A DNA stretch of 64,000 nucleotides from Diphasiastrum complanatum (Eukaryota > Streptophyta > Lycopodiopsida > Lycopodiales > Lycopodiaceae). Below are positions 33,171 through 45,052 of this stretch, piece by piece. The position numbers and the translations under genes are program-made. Numbering within the stretch: the stretch's first letter is position 1; each line of letters opens with the position of its first letter. Location: assembly GCA_029204225.1 (NCBI GenBank), contig CM055103.1, positions 27,018,293 to 27,082,292 on the forward strand, given 5' to 3'. The notes under the pieces are model-generated. The model had not been told where the DNA came from, ran no database searches, and was given only the letters and a program-made list of their open reading frames with translations.

Positions 33171-33678
33171 TTGGGACGTTGGAATCCAACATCCAAACGC
33201 GTCGAACCTTATTTCTGATCATTCTATTAACAAACGTCGGATTCCGACGTGTATTTGGGATGTCGGATTTCGACATTTAAGTAGACGTCGGATGAACGTC
33301 CGGATGGGCATCAGACATCCATCGGACAATTTTTTGGATCATTCTAGATTTATAGACGTCAGAATCCGACGACTATTTTTAACGTCGCATTCCAACATCC
33401 ACGTCGGATTGCAAGCCACGTCTTTGGACGTCGGATTGCGACGTACACATGGGATGTCGTAATGCGACGTCCACGTCGGATTCATTTCCATCGACCAGGA
33501 AGTGTCGCTCCGGAATCCGGCAACTTATGTATGTCAGATTGCGATGTGCTTTAAGTATGTCGGATTTCGACGACCTTATAGCGACATGTTTTTTTGACGT
33601 CTGCGATGAATTAAAAAAAAATCAAACTCATGATTCACGTCGCAAAACATGTCGCAAATCGTGGCGGGTGTTGTTGTG
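33170..33678. repeat. CACTA-1 subterminal palindromic repeat array and probable terminus
   Basis: The word ACGTCGGATT(C/G)CGACGT and variants (GACGTTGGAATCCAACATC, ATGTCGGATTTCGACA) occur roughly ten times. Each is nearly self-complementary. Such arrays near CACTA ends are binding sites for the TnpA protein. The array stops at 33678, where the minus strand reads CACAACAACACCCGCCAC, which may be a mutated CACTA terminal repeat. Confidence 0.6.
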
Positions 33679-34240
33679 CGAATATGATTAACTAATTGTC
33701 TGCACGAACTCGAATACATCGAACATTTCTCAAATCTCAACTGACAACTTAATCAGCCGAAGTGTAGTACTTCTGTACTACTCTGATAACATCTCACCTG
33801 TAGAACGCATTTCATTCGATTTGATAGAGGCAAGGTTGTTGTTTTGAAATTATTAACACTACACAACCCCAACACAAGTAATACTGGTTACTTTCTAAAT
33901 GTCTGTTGACAACCAGAATAACTCTTGAATCCATTTCACTCAAAATAAGTCATAATTGTATCAAATATATAACTTTCAAACGCTATCCTCTTGGGGTTTG
34001 ACATTATTTACTACAAAATTTATGTTATCCTTGTTGGTATAGTACGACACTCGTCTTTTTCTTTTACTCATCAACAATGAGTTTTCTCAATCTGTTCAGT
34101 ATCTTTCCTCCCAGAACCGAAGGATAAGTAATGAGGAACTCGCAACCAGCTGCCTACTAGCAATCGAACATGGTCGAAGCTCCGGATTCAGTTCTAATGC
34201 ATTTCATAGACGCGAATGTTAATTTAATACTGATCTACTT
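33679..34240. other. Unassigned sequence between CACTA-1 and the zinc-knuckle gene
   Basis: No coding motif could be supported. The sequence precedes a plus-strand gag-like gene and may hold its leader. Confidence 0.35.
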
Positions 34241-34790
34241 GACCCAACTTCGTGGTACATAATTCAGATATCCCATAAAATGTTATGGATGTGGAGAGAA
34301 CCACAGGATTGTCGAGTGCCCTAACAAGCCGCAAGGCAATTTTGTACCACTTTGCCGTGATTGTGGGTACGGACACCCATATCTGGCGTGTCCATTGAGA
34401 AAGGAGAAACAAGGAAAAGTCTATGCCCCGTTGCACCTAATGAGTGTGGTAGGAAAACCCAATGCATCTATGATGCCGGTATTCATCCAGACTAGAGCGT
34501 AGAAGAGATTAGAGAAAGAACCAACCAAATCTGCCACTATTGGTCTTGTTAGTGGATCATCCGGTTCTCTATATGTAGGTGAATACCCAAATCCCACAGT
34601 TGAACAAGGAAATTTTAGACGTATAAAAGAGTGGGTAAAAGAAGCCCAAGCCTTAGATCAAGCCAGAGAGATAGCCCGAGAGCAAGACAAACATCAGCCC
34701 GAGGGTGAAAACGATCAACGACCAAATGCTTCCCCCCCGCTCCCTCGTAAATCCAAGATTGCTGCAGTTCATCCGTGACACCGGATAAAA
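34241..34790 (+). pseudogene. gag-like protein with two CCHC zinc knuckles
   Basis: A plus-strand frame reads 'CYGCGENHRIVECPNKP' and 18 residues later 'CRDCGYGHPYLACPLRK'. Both match the zinc-knuckle pattern C-x2-C-x3-H-x4-C of retroelement gag proteins, which bind RNA. A helical, charged segment follows ('RRIKEWVKEAQALDQAREIA') up to a stop at about 34779. One TAG interrupts the frame at 34500. Which retroelement class it belongs to is not clear, because no protease or polymerase follows. Confidence 0.65.
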
Positions 34791-35888
34791 TGCACACAAG
34801 CATTCTGGTTTGGAAGTCCCTTTCCATAGCAAGGAGGTGAAAAAGGATCATACTACTATCCTAGTCGATCTATTGAGAGGCAATATTTGAATACCGTTAA
34901 GCACCCTACACCAAAAACGCACCCAACCCTCTGGGAAGGATTGCAGACTTACATAGATGGACCAGACATCGATAAACCTGAGACGCACCCCACCAATTTG
35001 GTGCTGGATGTGGAAGCAGAGGGATCACAACCAGTCCATGTACATTCTTTGATGAAGACAATATTCCGATCAAGAGATTAGCAGAACCAATGAAAAAAAT
35101 CCAGCGAAGGCCATCAAGACTCCATAATATGTATCGCTTTTCATGATGAGCCTAGAGGCTATACTCCAAGAGCCACTACAAGGAGTCTGTAGTGAGAAGG
35201 AGATAGAAGTTCTTCAGGTGTTAACCCTCGAGGAAGGTTGAGAATATGAGGATGAGGATTTTCTTAGATATGTAGATCCTCACCATTTCAAACCTGTGCC
35301 ATAATCCCGAAGTACTGGATCCACAAAAGCCGCTAGTGAACAAAGATCCCATAGAAGCAACATAACCCCTCAAGGAAATGCTATAGTAGGCCCTCCCAAA
35401 GACACACTCGCGCAACTGGTTGTAGGCCAACAGTCACCCACCTTGACCGTATTGCCTATCCCATCTCCCATCCATGCACATACAAGCCCTACCCACTCTT
35501 CCCCCTTCCTTAGAATTACGTCCCCCACCCCTAGTTCCATCCATCCAGCCACCACTTCTCCTCTCACATCTATTGTCACCACATCCACGTCTTTCCCCAT
35601 CACAACTCTTGCCATCGCCATGTCATTCCTCATCATAGTCACCTTTCCACTCACCTCCTCTCCTGTTCGTCCAATTGTCATTCCCACCATCATTGCCATA
35701 ACCACCCCCATCATCATCACCACCATCACCACTATCCCAATCCCTCCCATCACCACCATATCCATCACAGCACCGCTTTCACCCCCTCATTCCAACCATG
35801 CTGCCTTTGGCATGCTGGGATTCTCATGTGCTAGGTTGCTGGACCACCTTAACGGGCCTCCAACAACTTCACCAACTGCTCAATGAAC
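34791..35888 (+). other. Low-complexity Thr/Ile/Pro-rich stretch between gag-like gene and coiled coil
   Basis: Short plus-strand frames include a Pro/His-rich 64-codon piece (34887-35081) and a frame at 35443-35886 made almost wholly of Thr, Ile, Pro and Ser from repeated ACC/ATC/CCC triplets. This is compositionally biased DNA. It may encode a linker between the zinc-knuckle part and the coiled coil of one decayed gene, but it has no diagnostic motif. Confidence 0.35.
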
Positions 35889-37756
35889 GAGTGACTTAGC
35901 AATCTCGTGGCCAACTGGTGGCAGGGGAAATGCTGCAGGCCTTGACTGATCAGGTCGTGCAGTCAAAAAAAGAGAGAAAGTTGAGAGCCAAGACCCAGAT
36001 CAAGACCAGTTCCACAAAGTAGAATAACAGCTCAACATCATAATAAGCTATTGAACAACCTTAAGACCAAACTTGACGTCGAGAAAATAGCCCGGCAGAC
36101 CTACCAATCTGACGGCCAACATCTACTGCTGAAATCAAGGGAGCTGGAGCTGGAGCGAGAGTCTCTCAAGGCCCGCAAGAGATCTCTCAAGGATTATATC
36201 TATACCTTGGAGCAGAATATTGCCAAGGGGAAGACGACATCACAGAGATGCCAGAAAAACTTTGCAGCCCAACAAGTAGCCATGGAGCTCAAAGTCCAGC
36301 AAATGGAACAACAAGTGCAGGCAATTCAGGCTGCACTCGATCAAATGGTCAACACCACACAAGAAGAGACACCATCCGCTCAAAAACTTCAGAAGAAGAG
36401 GGCCGAGTATTATAAGGATCTCTAAGCCAGGTCCATTCAACTATATAGAGACCAGTAGAAAATTCATGAGGCCTCGCTCACGACAAAAGATATTGAGCTG
36501 ACAACCCTATGCGCCATGCTCCAAGAGGATGATCAGCCACTCAAAGAAACTAACAATGAGTTGAGGGTCCTCAAAAAGCAATTTATTGCCATGTTAGAGT
36601 TCTCTACTACTCTAGATGACAATCTTCCTTTTAATTTTCAGTATATCATTAGATTAGCTTTTTATTATTTCTCTCTGTCTTTCTCGGCTCCCCCCCCTCT
36701 CTCTAATTCAGAACTTATTTGCATTTATCAACTTGCATCGGAGGCCAACAAAAATATATTTGATTTTGTCATCCTTACTAGCTTCGTCCAAGTTAAGAAA
36801 GAACTTTGGTTATTTTTGCGATGTTTTTAAGAGTCCTCCACTCCGTTTTGTTGCAGGACTTTGTGCCATCATTAATTTTCTCAAGAGCAATGTTTCCAAT
36901 TGAGCTAGATCACATGCATGAACCCCCTCTTTTCGTTCCACCCCTGTTCATCCCTTCATCTTCACAACAAATGTAGGTACGGTATGCGTCGGAGTACATG
37001 CCTACAGGATCACCGGAGAAGCCGTCAGACGCCTTGGTAGAGCATATCAAGCATTGCCACACCACCATCGCCGTCCTTTGAGAAGCCCTCCGCCTCGCCT
37101 ATAATGAACTCCACACCCTCTACTACGATTGCCACCAATACCATTGATCAATCCTTTTGATTGTTAATGCTTGTTGTTTGTCAAATTGCCAATCTCGATC
37201 AACTTTTTGATGACTAGTTTTTTGATAGACTGTTAAGCAAGCATCCAATCACTCTTGTGGATCTTTTGTAGATCCATTTATGGTCCTAAAGTACAGTACT
37301 TTCACAATCCATATATCACGACAAGAGGCGGTTACAAATTTCCAAGAAAGCTAGATGAGTTCTTGAAGAAGACATCGGCCAATGTCCTAGCCCTTTTGCA
37401 TCTTCAACCAGAATGGTGGAAGGCAATGCTCATGTGAAGCTCCAAGCTAATAAAAGAATATCTCCAAGCTCCGGCGACACTAAAGGCAGATCTTGCAAAT
37501 CATCCAATGCCTAGGAGAAGCATGGATGACACTGAAGACTCCCAGCATCGGGGCCTACAATTGGCTAGTAATAAAGTCTGTACAGGGTTGGAAAACAACG
37601 GTCGACTTCACCATGGCCCTCAACCAGTTCATGAACGACACGACTAAATTTTCAGATCCAATTATTCTGGAAGCCTATTATAATTTGGGCATTATGGTGG
37701 GCCACACATGTAAACAACGGGCACCATGCACAAAGCAAGGCCGTTGGCCTAACTAA
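35889..37756 (+). pseudogene. Decayed coiled-coil gene (cc-3)
   Basis: A strong coiled coil is encoded at 36051-36425 ('SRELELERESLKARKRSLKD', 'VAMELKVQQMEQQVQAIQAA') and continues past stops with 'QPLKETNNELRVLKKQFIAM'. Later plus-strand pieces read 'YASEYMPTGSPEKPSDALVE' (about 36980-37080), 'GGYKFPRKLDEFLKKTSANV' (37255-37437) and 'TTVDFTMALNQFMNDTTKFS' (37493-37756). Several TAG stops break the frame. As in cc-1 and cc-2, there is a coiled coil followed by a helical C-terminal part and no polymerase. The upstream zinc-knuckle gene may be its 5' portion. Confidence 0.45.
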
Positions 37757-37901
37757 CTATTAGGGAACTTGTTAAAATCCTCATCGTCGAATATGGTCAT
37801 TGCTAAGACACAATCAGAGCAAGGCCATTGGCCTAAATAAGTGTGAGGGCACTTGTTAAAATCTCCATCATCGAATATGGTCATTGCTAAGACACAATCA
37901 G
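37734..37901. repeat. Tandem duplication, 84-bp unit
   Basis: Two adjacent copies starting AGCAAGGCC(G/A)TTGGCCTAA at 37734 and 37818 and ending GACACAATCAG. They differ at about ten sites. Confidence 0.92.
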
Positions 37902-38190
37902 GTGAAGAACGTTATGTTACCGCCCCTCCGTAGAGGTACTATTACCTCTCCTCTATGCACTAGAGCTATAGACCACCTTCAAGAAAGCTCGGATCTTTCA
38001 TAAGCCATGGTGTCCCATACCACCATGCCTTACCCTCAATCCTCACATACCTACATCATGAGGCCTAAATTAATCTCTTGACTTGACCACCAGTGGAAGA
38101 GCTCTTCATTTTCTAGGAGACAATGAATGGCTCATGGAGATCCACCTCTACATAAATAGTCTAGGTGGGATCATCTTCGACCATAGGGGT
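37902..38190. other. Short spacer before the copia LTR
   Basis: No coding region or clear repeat is visible. The LTR start could not be placed exactly and may lie in this interval. Confidence 0.35.
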
Positions 38191-39072
38191 CACGCATGAC
38201 AAGTGACATGCGTCAGTTGTGCACACTTACGTGTGTCCACAACAAAGGTTCACTTTGCGCTAATAGAAGACCTTCACATTTTTCGTCTGTGACAGTTTAC
38301 GTTCATTTCTACAGAGTGACAGTTTACGTTCAAATCTGCAAACAAACTATTTATGACCAAAGCCACCAACTTGCATTAATTCATCAGCAAGTAATTTTTG
38401 AGAAGTCCTAATTGGATGGATGCCAGCACATCACAGCCAACTGGATGACGCATTTGAAGACCTAACTACTTAATATAAATAGCTGCTCATACTTCTATCA
38501 CAATAATGTCTTTGAGCATAATTAGCATCTCTCTCAAGCCTGCGAGCTTGAACACCCTTGAGCATTCTAGCTCAGTTCTTTAGAGTTGATTTAGAGTTTG
38601 CTATTGCGCTTACTGCTTATCAACGAAAGTGCTTAATTCAGACAGAGTTATAGTTACTTAGAGATAGCTCAGTGCACGCGGCTTTGATCCACAATTCCTT
38701 TGTGCTCATTCCCATTCTGATTTGTTTCCTTTACTGAATCAATCTATGTTTTATTGCGTTCAGTATCATGTCAGTATGAATGCTTGTCTGTAATGCTTTT
38801 TAACTACTAATCTCTTATTATTTCTCTGATAATTCAATGCTTTAATGTTGGGCTACGTAATCACTGTGGTACATATGACCTCAAAGTTAGTTACTATAAG
38901 ATCAAACGTGATTTCTATCACTATTATCTTGTTCGAATTGATAGGCGTAGTCATGCATAGAGAAAGAGGAAGATAGTTTATTCCACTGCGCATGATAAGT
39001 TTTCTTTCTTGTTATTCGAATTCTTTTTATTAGAATCAATCCGACCTATCTTTTACATACCTCTTTCCAACA
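38190..39072 (+). mobile_element. copia-2 5' LTR, related to the copia-1 LTR
   Basis: The right end CTTTCCAACA is followed directly by a tRNA-Met primer-binding site. The second half aligns with the reverse complement of 14654-15542: both contain TTTTATTGCGTTCAGTAT, TACTGAATCAATC or its variant, and GGCATAGTCATGCAT or its variant. A TATAAATAG box is at about 38474. The start is uncertain; a TGTTGG end was not found. A 27-bp duplication lies in U3. Confidence 0.75.
38289..38332 (+). repeat. 27-bp tandem duplication in copia-2 U3
   Basis: GTGACAGTTTACGTTCA occurs at 38289 and 38316, about 145-185 bases upstream of the LTR TATA box. Confidence 0.85.
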
Positions 39073-39084
39073 TGGTATCAGAGC
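39073..39084 (+). promoter_or_regulatory. tRNA-Met primer-binding site of copia-2
   Basis: Perfect TGGTATCAGAGC, directly at the LTR end. Confidence 0.9.
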
Positions 39085-39249
39085 ATTGATTCTTCAAGGC
39101 CTAATACTATTATATCAGAGCGCAAGCTCTTACACTTGGTATCTTTCGCAATAGCAAATTATTCTTCAGTTCGAATCAATTTGTTTCGGTGTCAGAGAAT
39201 TGATTTCCATAGCACGATATCTCTCTTAACGTCGTCAGACTAAAATTCC

Positions 39250-39588
39250 AGATGGATTCTTGCAAATTCGGATGATTTGTGGTTTCTGGATTCTGAAGCT
39301 ACGCAACATATGACTAGTCATCGTGAGATTTTCCATTCCTATATGCCTTACAGCACAAAGAAGTATGTTCATCTTGGTGATGATAGCACTCACACTATCG
39401 AAGGTGAAGTTACTATAAGATTGAGATTCCAGCATGATCAATTCAAACCACTGTCAAAAGTATTGTATGCTCCTAAACTCTCTACAAATCTGTTATCAGC
39501 AAGTAGAATTAAAGATTTAGGTTACAAGGTGGAGTTTGAGTCAAAAGTCCATAATGTTCAAGGTGTTGGATTCATGTTGATTTAGCTA
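39250..39588 (+). pseudogene. copia-2 protease fragment
   Basis: About 200 bases after the primer-binding site the frame reads 'MWFLDSEATQHMTSHREIFH', 'HLGDDSTHTIEGEVTIRLRF' and 'LSKVLYAPKLSTNLLSASRI', the copia protease with its downstream strands. The catalytic triad DSG is changed to DSE. Gag is absent, so a deletion joins the leader to the protease. The frame ends at a TAG at about 39583, and the sequence is no longer recognisable as copia afterwards. Confidence 0.82.
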
Positions 39589-39589
39589 T

Positions 39590-40000
39590 GTTTATTGATA
39601 GATTGATTCTGTATTGATTTATCTTGAGCATAAATGGATTATAGCTAAGAAGATTTTGAATCTACCAAACTGCATGTTGAGGGTTGTGGGTTATTTTACA
39701 CTAATCCTCCTGTGGAGCCTGCAATTTGTGAACATAGAATGGAATTGCAATTGAGATTCTCTACTAAGAAGCAGAAATTAATGACTGAGATTGGTCAAAA
39801 CTCCATCTCCCTGGAGATATTGTTCCCTACAAAACAGTTCTTTATATTGTTTTGTGGAACCTACGAAACTTTGGAAAATGCAAGAAGTGTTCTTGGTTGA
39901 AGCAAACCCAGTGGAAGAACAATCTGGGTCGGGGAACTGTTGGCCTAATCATGGAGAGTGATATGTAGTCCAGTGGTTAGTAATTACAATAATGGTAATG
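39590..40000. other. Unassigned sequence
   Basis: A 62-codon frame (39712-39900) has no recognisable motif. The interval links the copia protease fragment to the decayed gypsy-C. Confidence 0.3.
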
Positions 40001-42474
40001 CTAACGGGTGGGTGAAACCATTGTTAATATGTTCGGGGTATTTGGAGAGATTATGAGATATAGATCCGAATCCCTAATGGTATCTCATAAATTCCAAATT
40101 AGAAACCCTTAAAAACTATTTCTCACCTTTTAAAGAGCCCTTACTTCTTTTGAATTTCTCAAATTTGGAGATCGGATTAAATTCATATGATCCTTTCAGC
40201 ATGAAAAATAATTTTTTTTCTGAAGGACTGTTTATCATCATGTGAATTACTACTTGTATGGATAAGGCTTGGAATTTGAAATGTTCCAAGATGATGGTAT
40301 TTCAATTTCTTAATCCCAGATTGTCTCTTATGCATAGATAGATCTCAAATAGATGATGGTTACTATCACTCATGTTGAAAATATTTGGAAGAAAAATCTT
40401 GTGTATAATAGAGTGAATCCTATTTGGAAGGCACTTATTATCAACTTTTCATGATTCCAATACTTTCAATTGTCATCTCTCTAGCAAATTTTTTATAATA
40501 AATTACAAAATTCTTTTAAAAAGGAGGGGTGAAGTGATGAGTAAGATTCTATTAGAGGACCTATCAGTTGCACAGATTGTGGATGAGAGAAATTCTTTAG
40601 GGATTGTGTGGAACAATCTGGAACTAGAGATGGATTGAAATTGGAAACCATTATAAGTAGTACTAAGTAAGATCAGAAGTTACTAATTCCAGTTGGTAGG
40701 GATAGAAGTAAGTTTGGTCATAGAATGTCAGTATTGAATCAACCTAATACTAGTGGATACTAGGATCAGGAAAAAGGTTGATTAGGTGGAAAGAATTTGG
40801 TGGAAAGGTAAGATTGTGTTGGAAAACTCCTGAGAGAAAATGTGTTCTCAGTCTCAAAGTTTTCCCAAATATATTATTTATTCATGAGGAATAGAATTCT
40901 TTAGTAGCTAAGTTACAAGATTCTCAGTGAGATATGAGAGTAATGTATGCGAATTTTGGATGAATATGAAAAATAAGGACATATGTGTATGTACTGGGTC
41001 ATAGTGAGATTGTTCTCATATGTGCACGATTAATCTTGTATGGATCTACTATGTATTCCTGGTTACTAGGGTTATTTAGTGCACTTAACTTAGTTGGTGA
41101 ACATAGACATATGATCAAGTATTGTGTTGAACAATTACTTGCAGAGTTAACAGATCTTGTTTCGGAAGATATATTGGTTAACTTAAAAGTGATTTAAATA
41201 AGGATCTAAATGTGGTGTTATACTAGTATATTAAGATCTGCACCTGGACATTTGAGATTTCTAAATCATTGGCAATTAACTTGAGTATTTGGTTTACTCC
41301 TGTAAAAAGTTAATTGTTGAAATGGACAGTGTGAAGAGAATTTGCGAGAAACTGTCTGTTTTATGTTATACTGCTTATAAGTCACAGAATTTATGAGTCA
41401 TTTGGATTCATCATAAAATTGTGTGCATAGAATATACGAAATTCTTGGGGAAGTATTTCTTAGTAAGAAATAGACTCAACTAATTAGTGATTAGATTGCA
41501 GAGAGCTCAATTTGATACCGAATCATAATGGTTCCAAGAATGGTACCTGAATTTTACGGAATTCAGTAGATTTTTGGTTGGACACACACTCCAGTATTTC
41601 TTAATGATTGAGTATGATTTTAGATTCCAGTGAATTATGATTGACGAATCATAAGAATCTAACTATTTGTGATTGGTGGATCATAAACAGATACTGAAAA
41701 ACTTCCAACCTGTTGATTGAGTTGCGTTTAAATCAATGTTTTGAAAATCTAAAACTCTTTACTCCAGTGTTTTATTGAGACCTATTGGATCTCATAAGCA
41801 TTTCTCATAAAGTAAATTGTTTTTGCTTATTGAGAGCTTTGTTTAAGTGGATTGTATTCGACTACAGATTGTAGGCTATAAGTGCTTGTGTACAAGCTTC
41901 AATATAGATCTCCCAATTTATAGGAGATGGATAAATGTATTGAGATTCAAATGGATTGCTGATTTCTTGCATGAGACGCTAGAAATGGGGCTATTAACTC
42001 ATTAGAGTAATTGTAGGATTGAGTTATAATTGTGTGAGTTTTGATGGATCTCCTAGAGATTTTGGTTGATTGAGTTGTTGTGACTTAGCATATTTGGTTA
42101 TTCTAAGAATATTCATACCAAGAAGCATTATTTTCTACAACAAATTGTGGACATATTTTAGACTATTTCTTCAATTTTTGGACTTGACCTCTAGAATAAA
42201 GAGTGATTCACCCAACAATTTGTGTAATTGTGATTCATGAAGATGATAACTATTATTTGGAGATGATTAATCCATTCGGAAGATTTATAGCTTAGTGTAT
42301 CTTTGGATTTTGAGTTAGTAATCGTGATTAGAGACAAGGAATTGAAGAATTGTTGCCATATGGAAAGATCAGATTGAGGATAATAATTCCTGGGTAATAA
42401 TTAAAAGCTTAAGGAATAATTCCATTTCTTCTCTTTCTCGTTTTGAGGACAAAAGCTGTTTAAGGGGGGGAGAA
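40000..42474 (+). pseudogene. gypsy-C gag-pol, heavily decayed
   Basis: No long frame survives, but landmarks occur in the right order on the plus strand. A zinc-knuckle relic ('CTDCG', then 'EKFFRDC') lies at about 40570-40610. A counterpart of the integrase/chromodomain linker of gypsy-B (compare 'ADFLHETLEMG' with gypsy-B 'ADFLHDMQEML') lies at about 41960. A chromodomain-end relic ('NSWVIIKSLRNN') lies near 42400, followed by a polypurine tract and an LTR. Dense stops in all frames mark a very old copy. Exact domain limits cannot be given. Confidence 0.5.
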
Positions 42475-43005
42475 TGTTACGGCCATATTCGGATAAGGAT
42501 TTGGAATAGTCCTAATATGGTGGACCGGCCCTCCGGTATTCACGATTATTGGTTATCCCTCAATTTAATTCCATGTCAAGGCCAGTTTGTATCTAATAAC
42601 CTTGACAGGACCCAGACACTCCTATGGAGTAGTGCATGGCTTGTGACGGTTGTATGCATGAGGATAGCATGGCATATGTGACCTGTTTTAGATGGACTGC
42701 ATGGGAGGTTGCATAGGTGTATGCACAAGCTTCCTACCCCTATATATACAGGAAGGGACACGACTTCTTCCATTATAAGCTTCTGGTTCTAGGTTCCCAG
42801 TTTTTCTCCTATTGTATTTACTTGCTATGGCTCAGGGTGAGGTGTTCGGATACATCTCAGTTGGATGGGTGGTTTGGCTCCCACAAGTCTCTCTTTGTGA
42901 TGATCATGTCCTCATCTTAGTAGCTTTCTTGGTTGGTTCTTACATGCATGGTACTCCTGTACAAGAGATTGTGGGGTGGATTGTGTGTCAGAGGAGGAAG
43001 CAGTA
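42475..43005 (+). mobile_element. gypsy-C 3' LTR
   Basis: Starts TGTTACGGCC right after the polypurine tract AAGGGGGGGAGAA. A TATATATA box lies at about 42740. The right end is not certain; the LTR probably ends near the GAGGAAGCAG at 43003. Confidence 0.65.
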
Positions 43006-43237
43006 GAAGTTTTTACAAAGTGAAGGGGAAGTGGAGGGTATGTGGCAGAAAGAAACTCAAGGGTGGAATGACAATCATAATTAAAAGAAAGTACAAAACA
43101 TAAATTGAAAAGTATACAAACAGGAGGGGAAATAAAAACTTCGTAAAAAAAAAAATCTTGAACAAAAAATTATTTACAACAAATAGCAAGAGTAAAGACA
43201 TTTTTATAATTTTCATCTAAAAGTTGTTAAGCCCTCT

Positions 43238-43720
43238 CTATGTTGGGTTGGAGAAGGTCAAGTCAGAGTGGCTTGACAGCGCTATGCCAAGCTGATGCAA
43301 AATCAGCACGGCGTGATACTCCAACTCTAGAGTAAGACTGTTGCTAGGGGCCATGCTTAATTGGGTGTATTGAATCGTGGCTTGATTCTTGGCAACAATC
43401 ATTTGCTTGAGGGTAGAAATTGCCTCAACTGATGTCGTATACCTGCTGGCACAAAGATTAGTAATTTTCAACTCATTATGCTTAAGTGCCAACTCATAAT
43501 TATCCCTTAAGGCCACAACATTAGAGTTTAGCATGTTGGGTATTATAGTGCTTTGACCTCTTAAATTGGTGTGAGGTACTAGAGGGTGAAACAATCCATT
43601 TGAGCGCATCTTGTGTGTTGTTGAGAGTCTCTGTTGGACCCTTTCCGTGCCTCCCTAATCAGTGTGATCAAGAGGGCCAAGAACGTGTTTGGATCTCCAA
43701 TTGGGTGACTATAGATTGTA
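43238..43720 (-). pseudogene. Helical/coiled-coil gag-like fragment (cc-4)
   Basis: Reading leftward, 'GDPNTFLALLITLIREARKG' is followed in another frame by 'LRDNYELALKHNELKITNLC' and 'EAISTLKQMIVAKNQATIQY'. The composition suggests alpha-helical coiled coil. There is no enzymatic motif. It may belong with the other coiled-coil genes of the window, but no sequence match was demonstrated. Confidence 0.35.
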
Positions 43721-44676
43721 GTAACGGGCTTTGATCCAAAGGGGAGGGGGGTAAACTACGTAAAAGAGATGAAAATCTAAGCCAACTAAGGGTGTCAATA
43801 TTAGTGTTGGATCTAACGGTGGAATGGCTTAGATTTAGGGGTGGGTTTCTTGCTTTTCTTCTTATCTTTTTGGTTTTCTATGTTTTGTTTGATCTTGGAT
43901 CTTGGTTTCTTGGCTTATCTAGGCATCATTGGCTCTAGATGTTCTCCACATGAGGTTGATCTTCAGAAGGGAGGTGGACAATAAAAAGGAAACCTACCTA
44001 ATGATCACTCCAAAGGGATTTCTAACACCTATTTTGATTGAGGTGGATTTTGTGGATTAGTTAAAATGTGTAGGTATATTGAAGTTTCCCAGCCAAAAGC
44101 TAAATTGCTCCACCAAACCTTAGCAAATAGTAGAGACCAACATGCCAACGTATGTTCAAAGATGAAAAACATCTACGTCCTCTAATTCCACCTTGCAGCT
44201 AGGCGAAGCTTCTATAACAGCACCTGAAAAGCAAAATGATAGGCTAGAAATGGCAAAGGCAATTGGTAGCTGGAAAGCATGTGAGAGCTTTAGAATGAGA
44301 TGATCATGCATGATAGGGCAAAGCACATGACGTTTCTAGAGACGATAAGCTCTTCAGGTAGAAGTACAACCCCCGTGAATTGAAGTGAAGGTCTTATGTT
44401 CTCTATTTGCTCCTTTGTGAGAAAATCTCCAAGCACCTTTACCATAAAAACTAATCAGTTCAAATAGCACAACAACAATATATTCAGATCCACTACCCAT
44501 TTTTTTCTGACATGGCAGACTACTTGTTGCACTACCTGCTCCATGGAGTCAACAGATCTTATTTGCCTCAATTTTCATATCTTTATGGATATTGCTTCAA
44601 CATGTTGCATTGTATGCCTCACAGGTGGAGTGACACACACGAAGCCTGTTATCTCTATCCTTGTCACATGTTTGGG
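43721..44676. other. Unassigned noncoding region
   Basis: No coding motif was found. It precedes a minus-strand copia gag start and could hold decayed copia sequence downstream of gag. Confidence 0.35.
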
Positions 44677-44919
44677 TTAAGTTCCAACAAGCAAGTCTTT
44701 TAGTTGTAGCTTGACAATAATCGTTGTCAAATCATCTTTTGCTTTCCAAGTGGCCAGCATGTTAGGTTCGGCCGATTTGGCTATTGAACCGTCGACGTAT
44801 CCCCAAATTTCTTTCTCAATGAGTATCATCCTCATTTTGAACTTCCACATGTGGAAATCGTCACCGTTGAACTTATTGATCAATTGGATATCTGAGGATG
44901 TACCATCCATAATGAACAA
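44677..44919 (-). pseudogene. copia gag N-terminal fragment
   Basis: The 80-residue frame reads 'INKFNGDDFHMWKFKMRMIL' and 'KEIWGYVDGSIAKSAEPNML', the DUF4219/UBN2 start of copia gag. It lies just downstream (on the minus strand) of a primer-binding-site array and LTR end, the expected place for gag. It ends at a stop after 'KLQLKDLLVGT'. Confidence 0.85.
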
Positions 44920-44954
44920 TCTAAGAAATGGTAATTAGTCGTAAACACTATGAC

Positions 44955-45048
44955 AGTTTGATACCACTTGTTGGGTGGTACATGCAAGGTTATTAGCTCT
45001 GATACCACTTGTTGGGTGGTACATGCAAGATTATCAGCTCTGATACTA
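44955..45048 (-). promoter_or_regulatory. Triplicated tRNA-Met primer-binding site
   Basis: Three sites at exact 41-bp spacing read on the minus strand: TAGTATCAGAGC (45037-45048, next to the LTR), TGGTATCAGAGC (44996-45007, perfect) and TGGTATCAAACT (44955-44966). The sequence between them (CTTGCATGTACCACCCAACA) is also repeated. Confidence 0.85.
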
Positions 45049-45052
45049 CTAT

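Noticed and set aside
35370-35886. Long frames on both strands rich in Thr/Ile/Pro or Met/Val/Gly
   Set aside because: They come from biased ACC/ATC-rich DNA; frames on both strands are open only because of composition.
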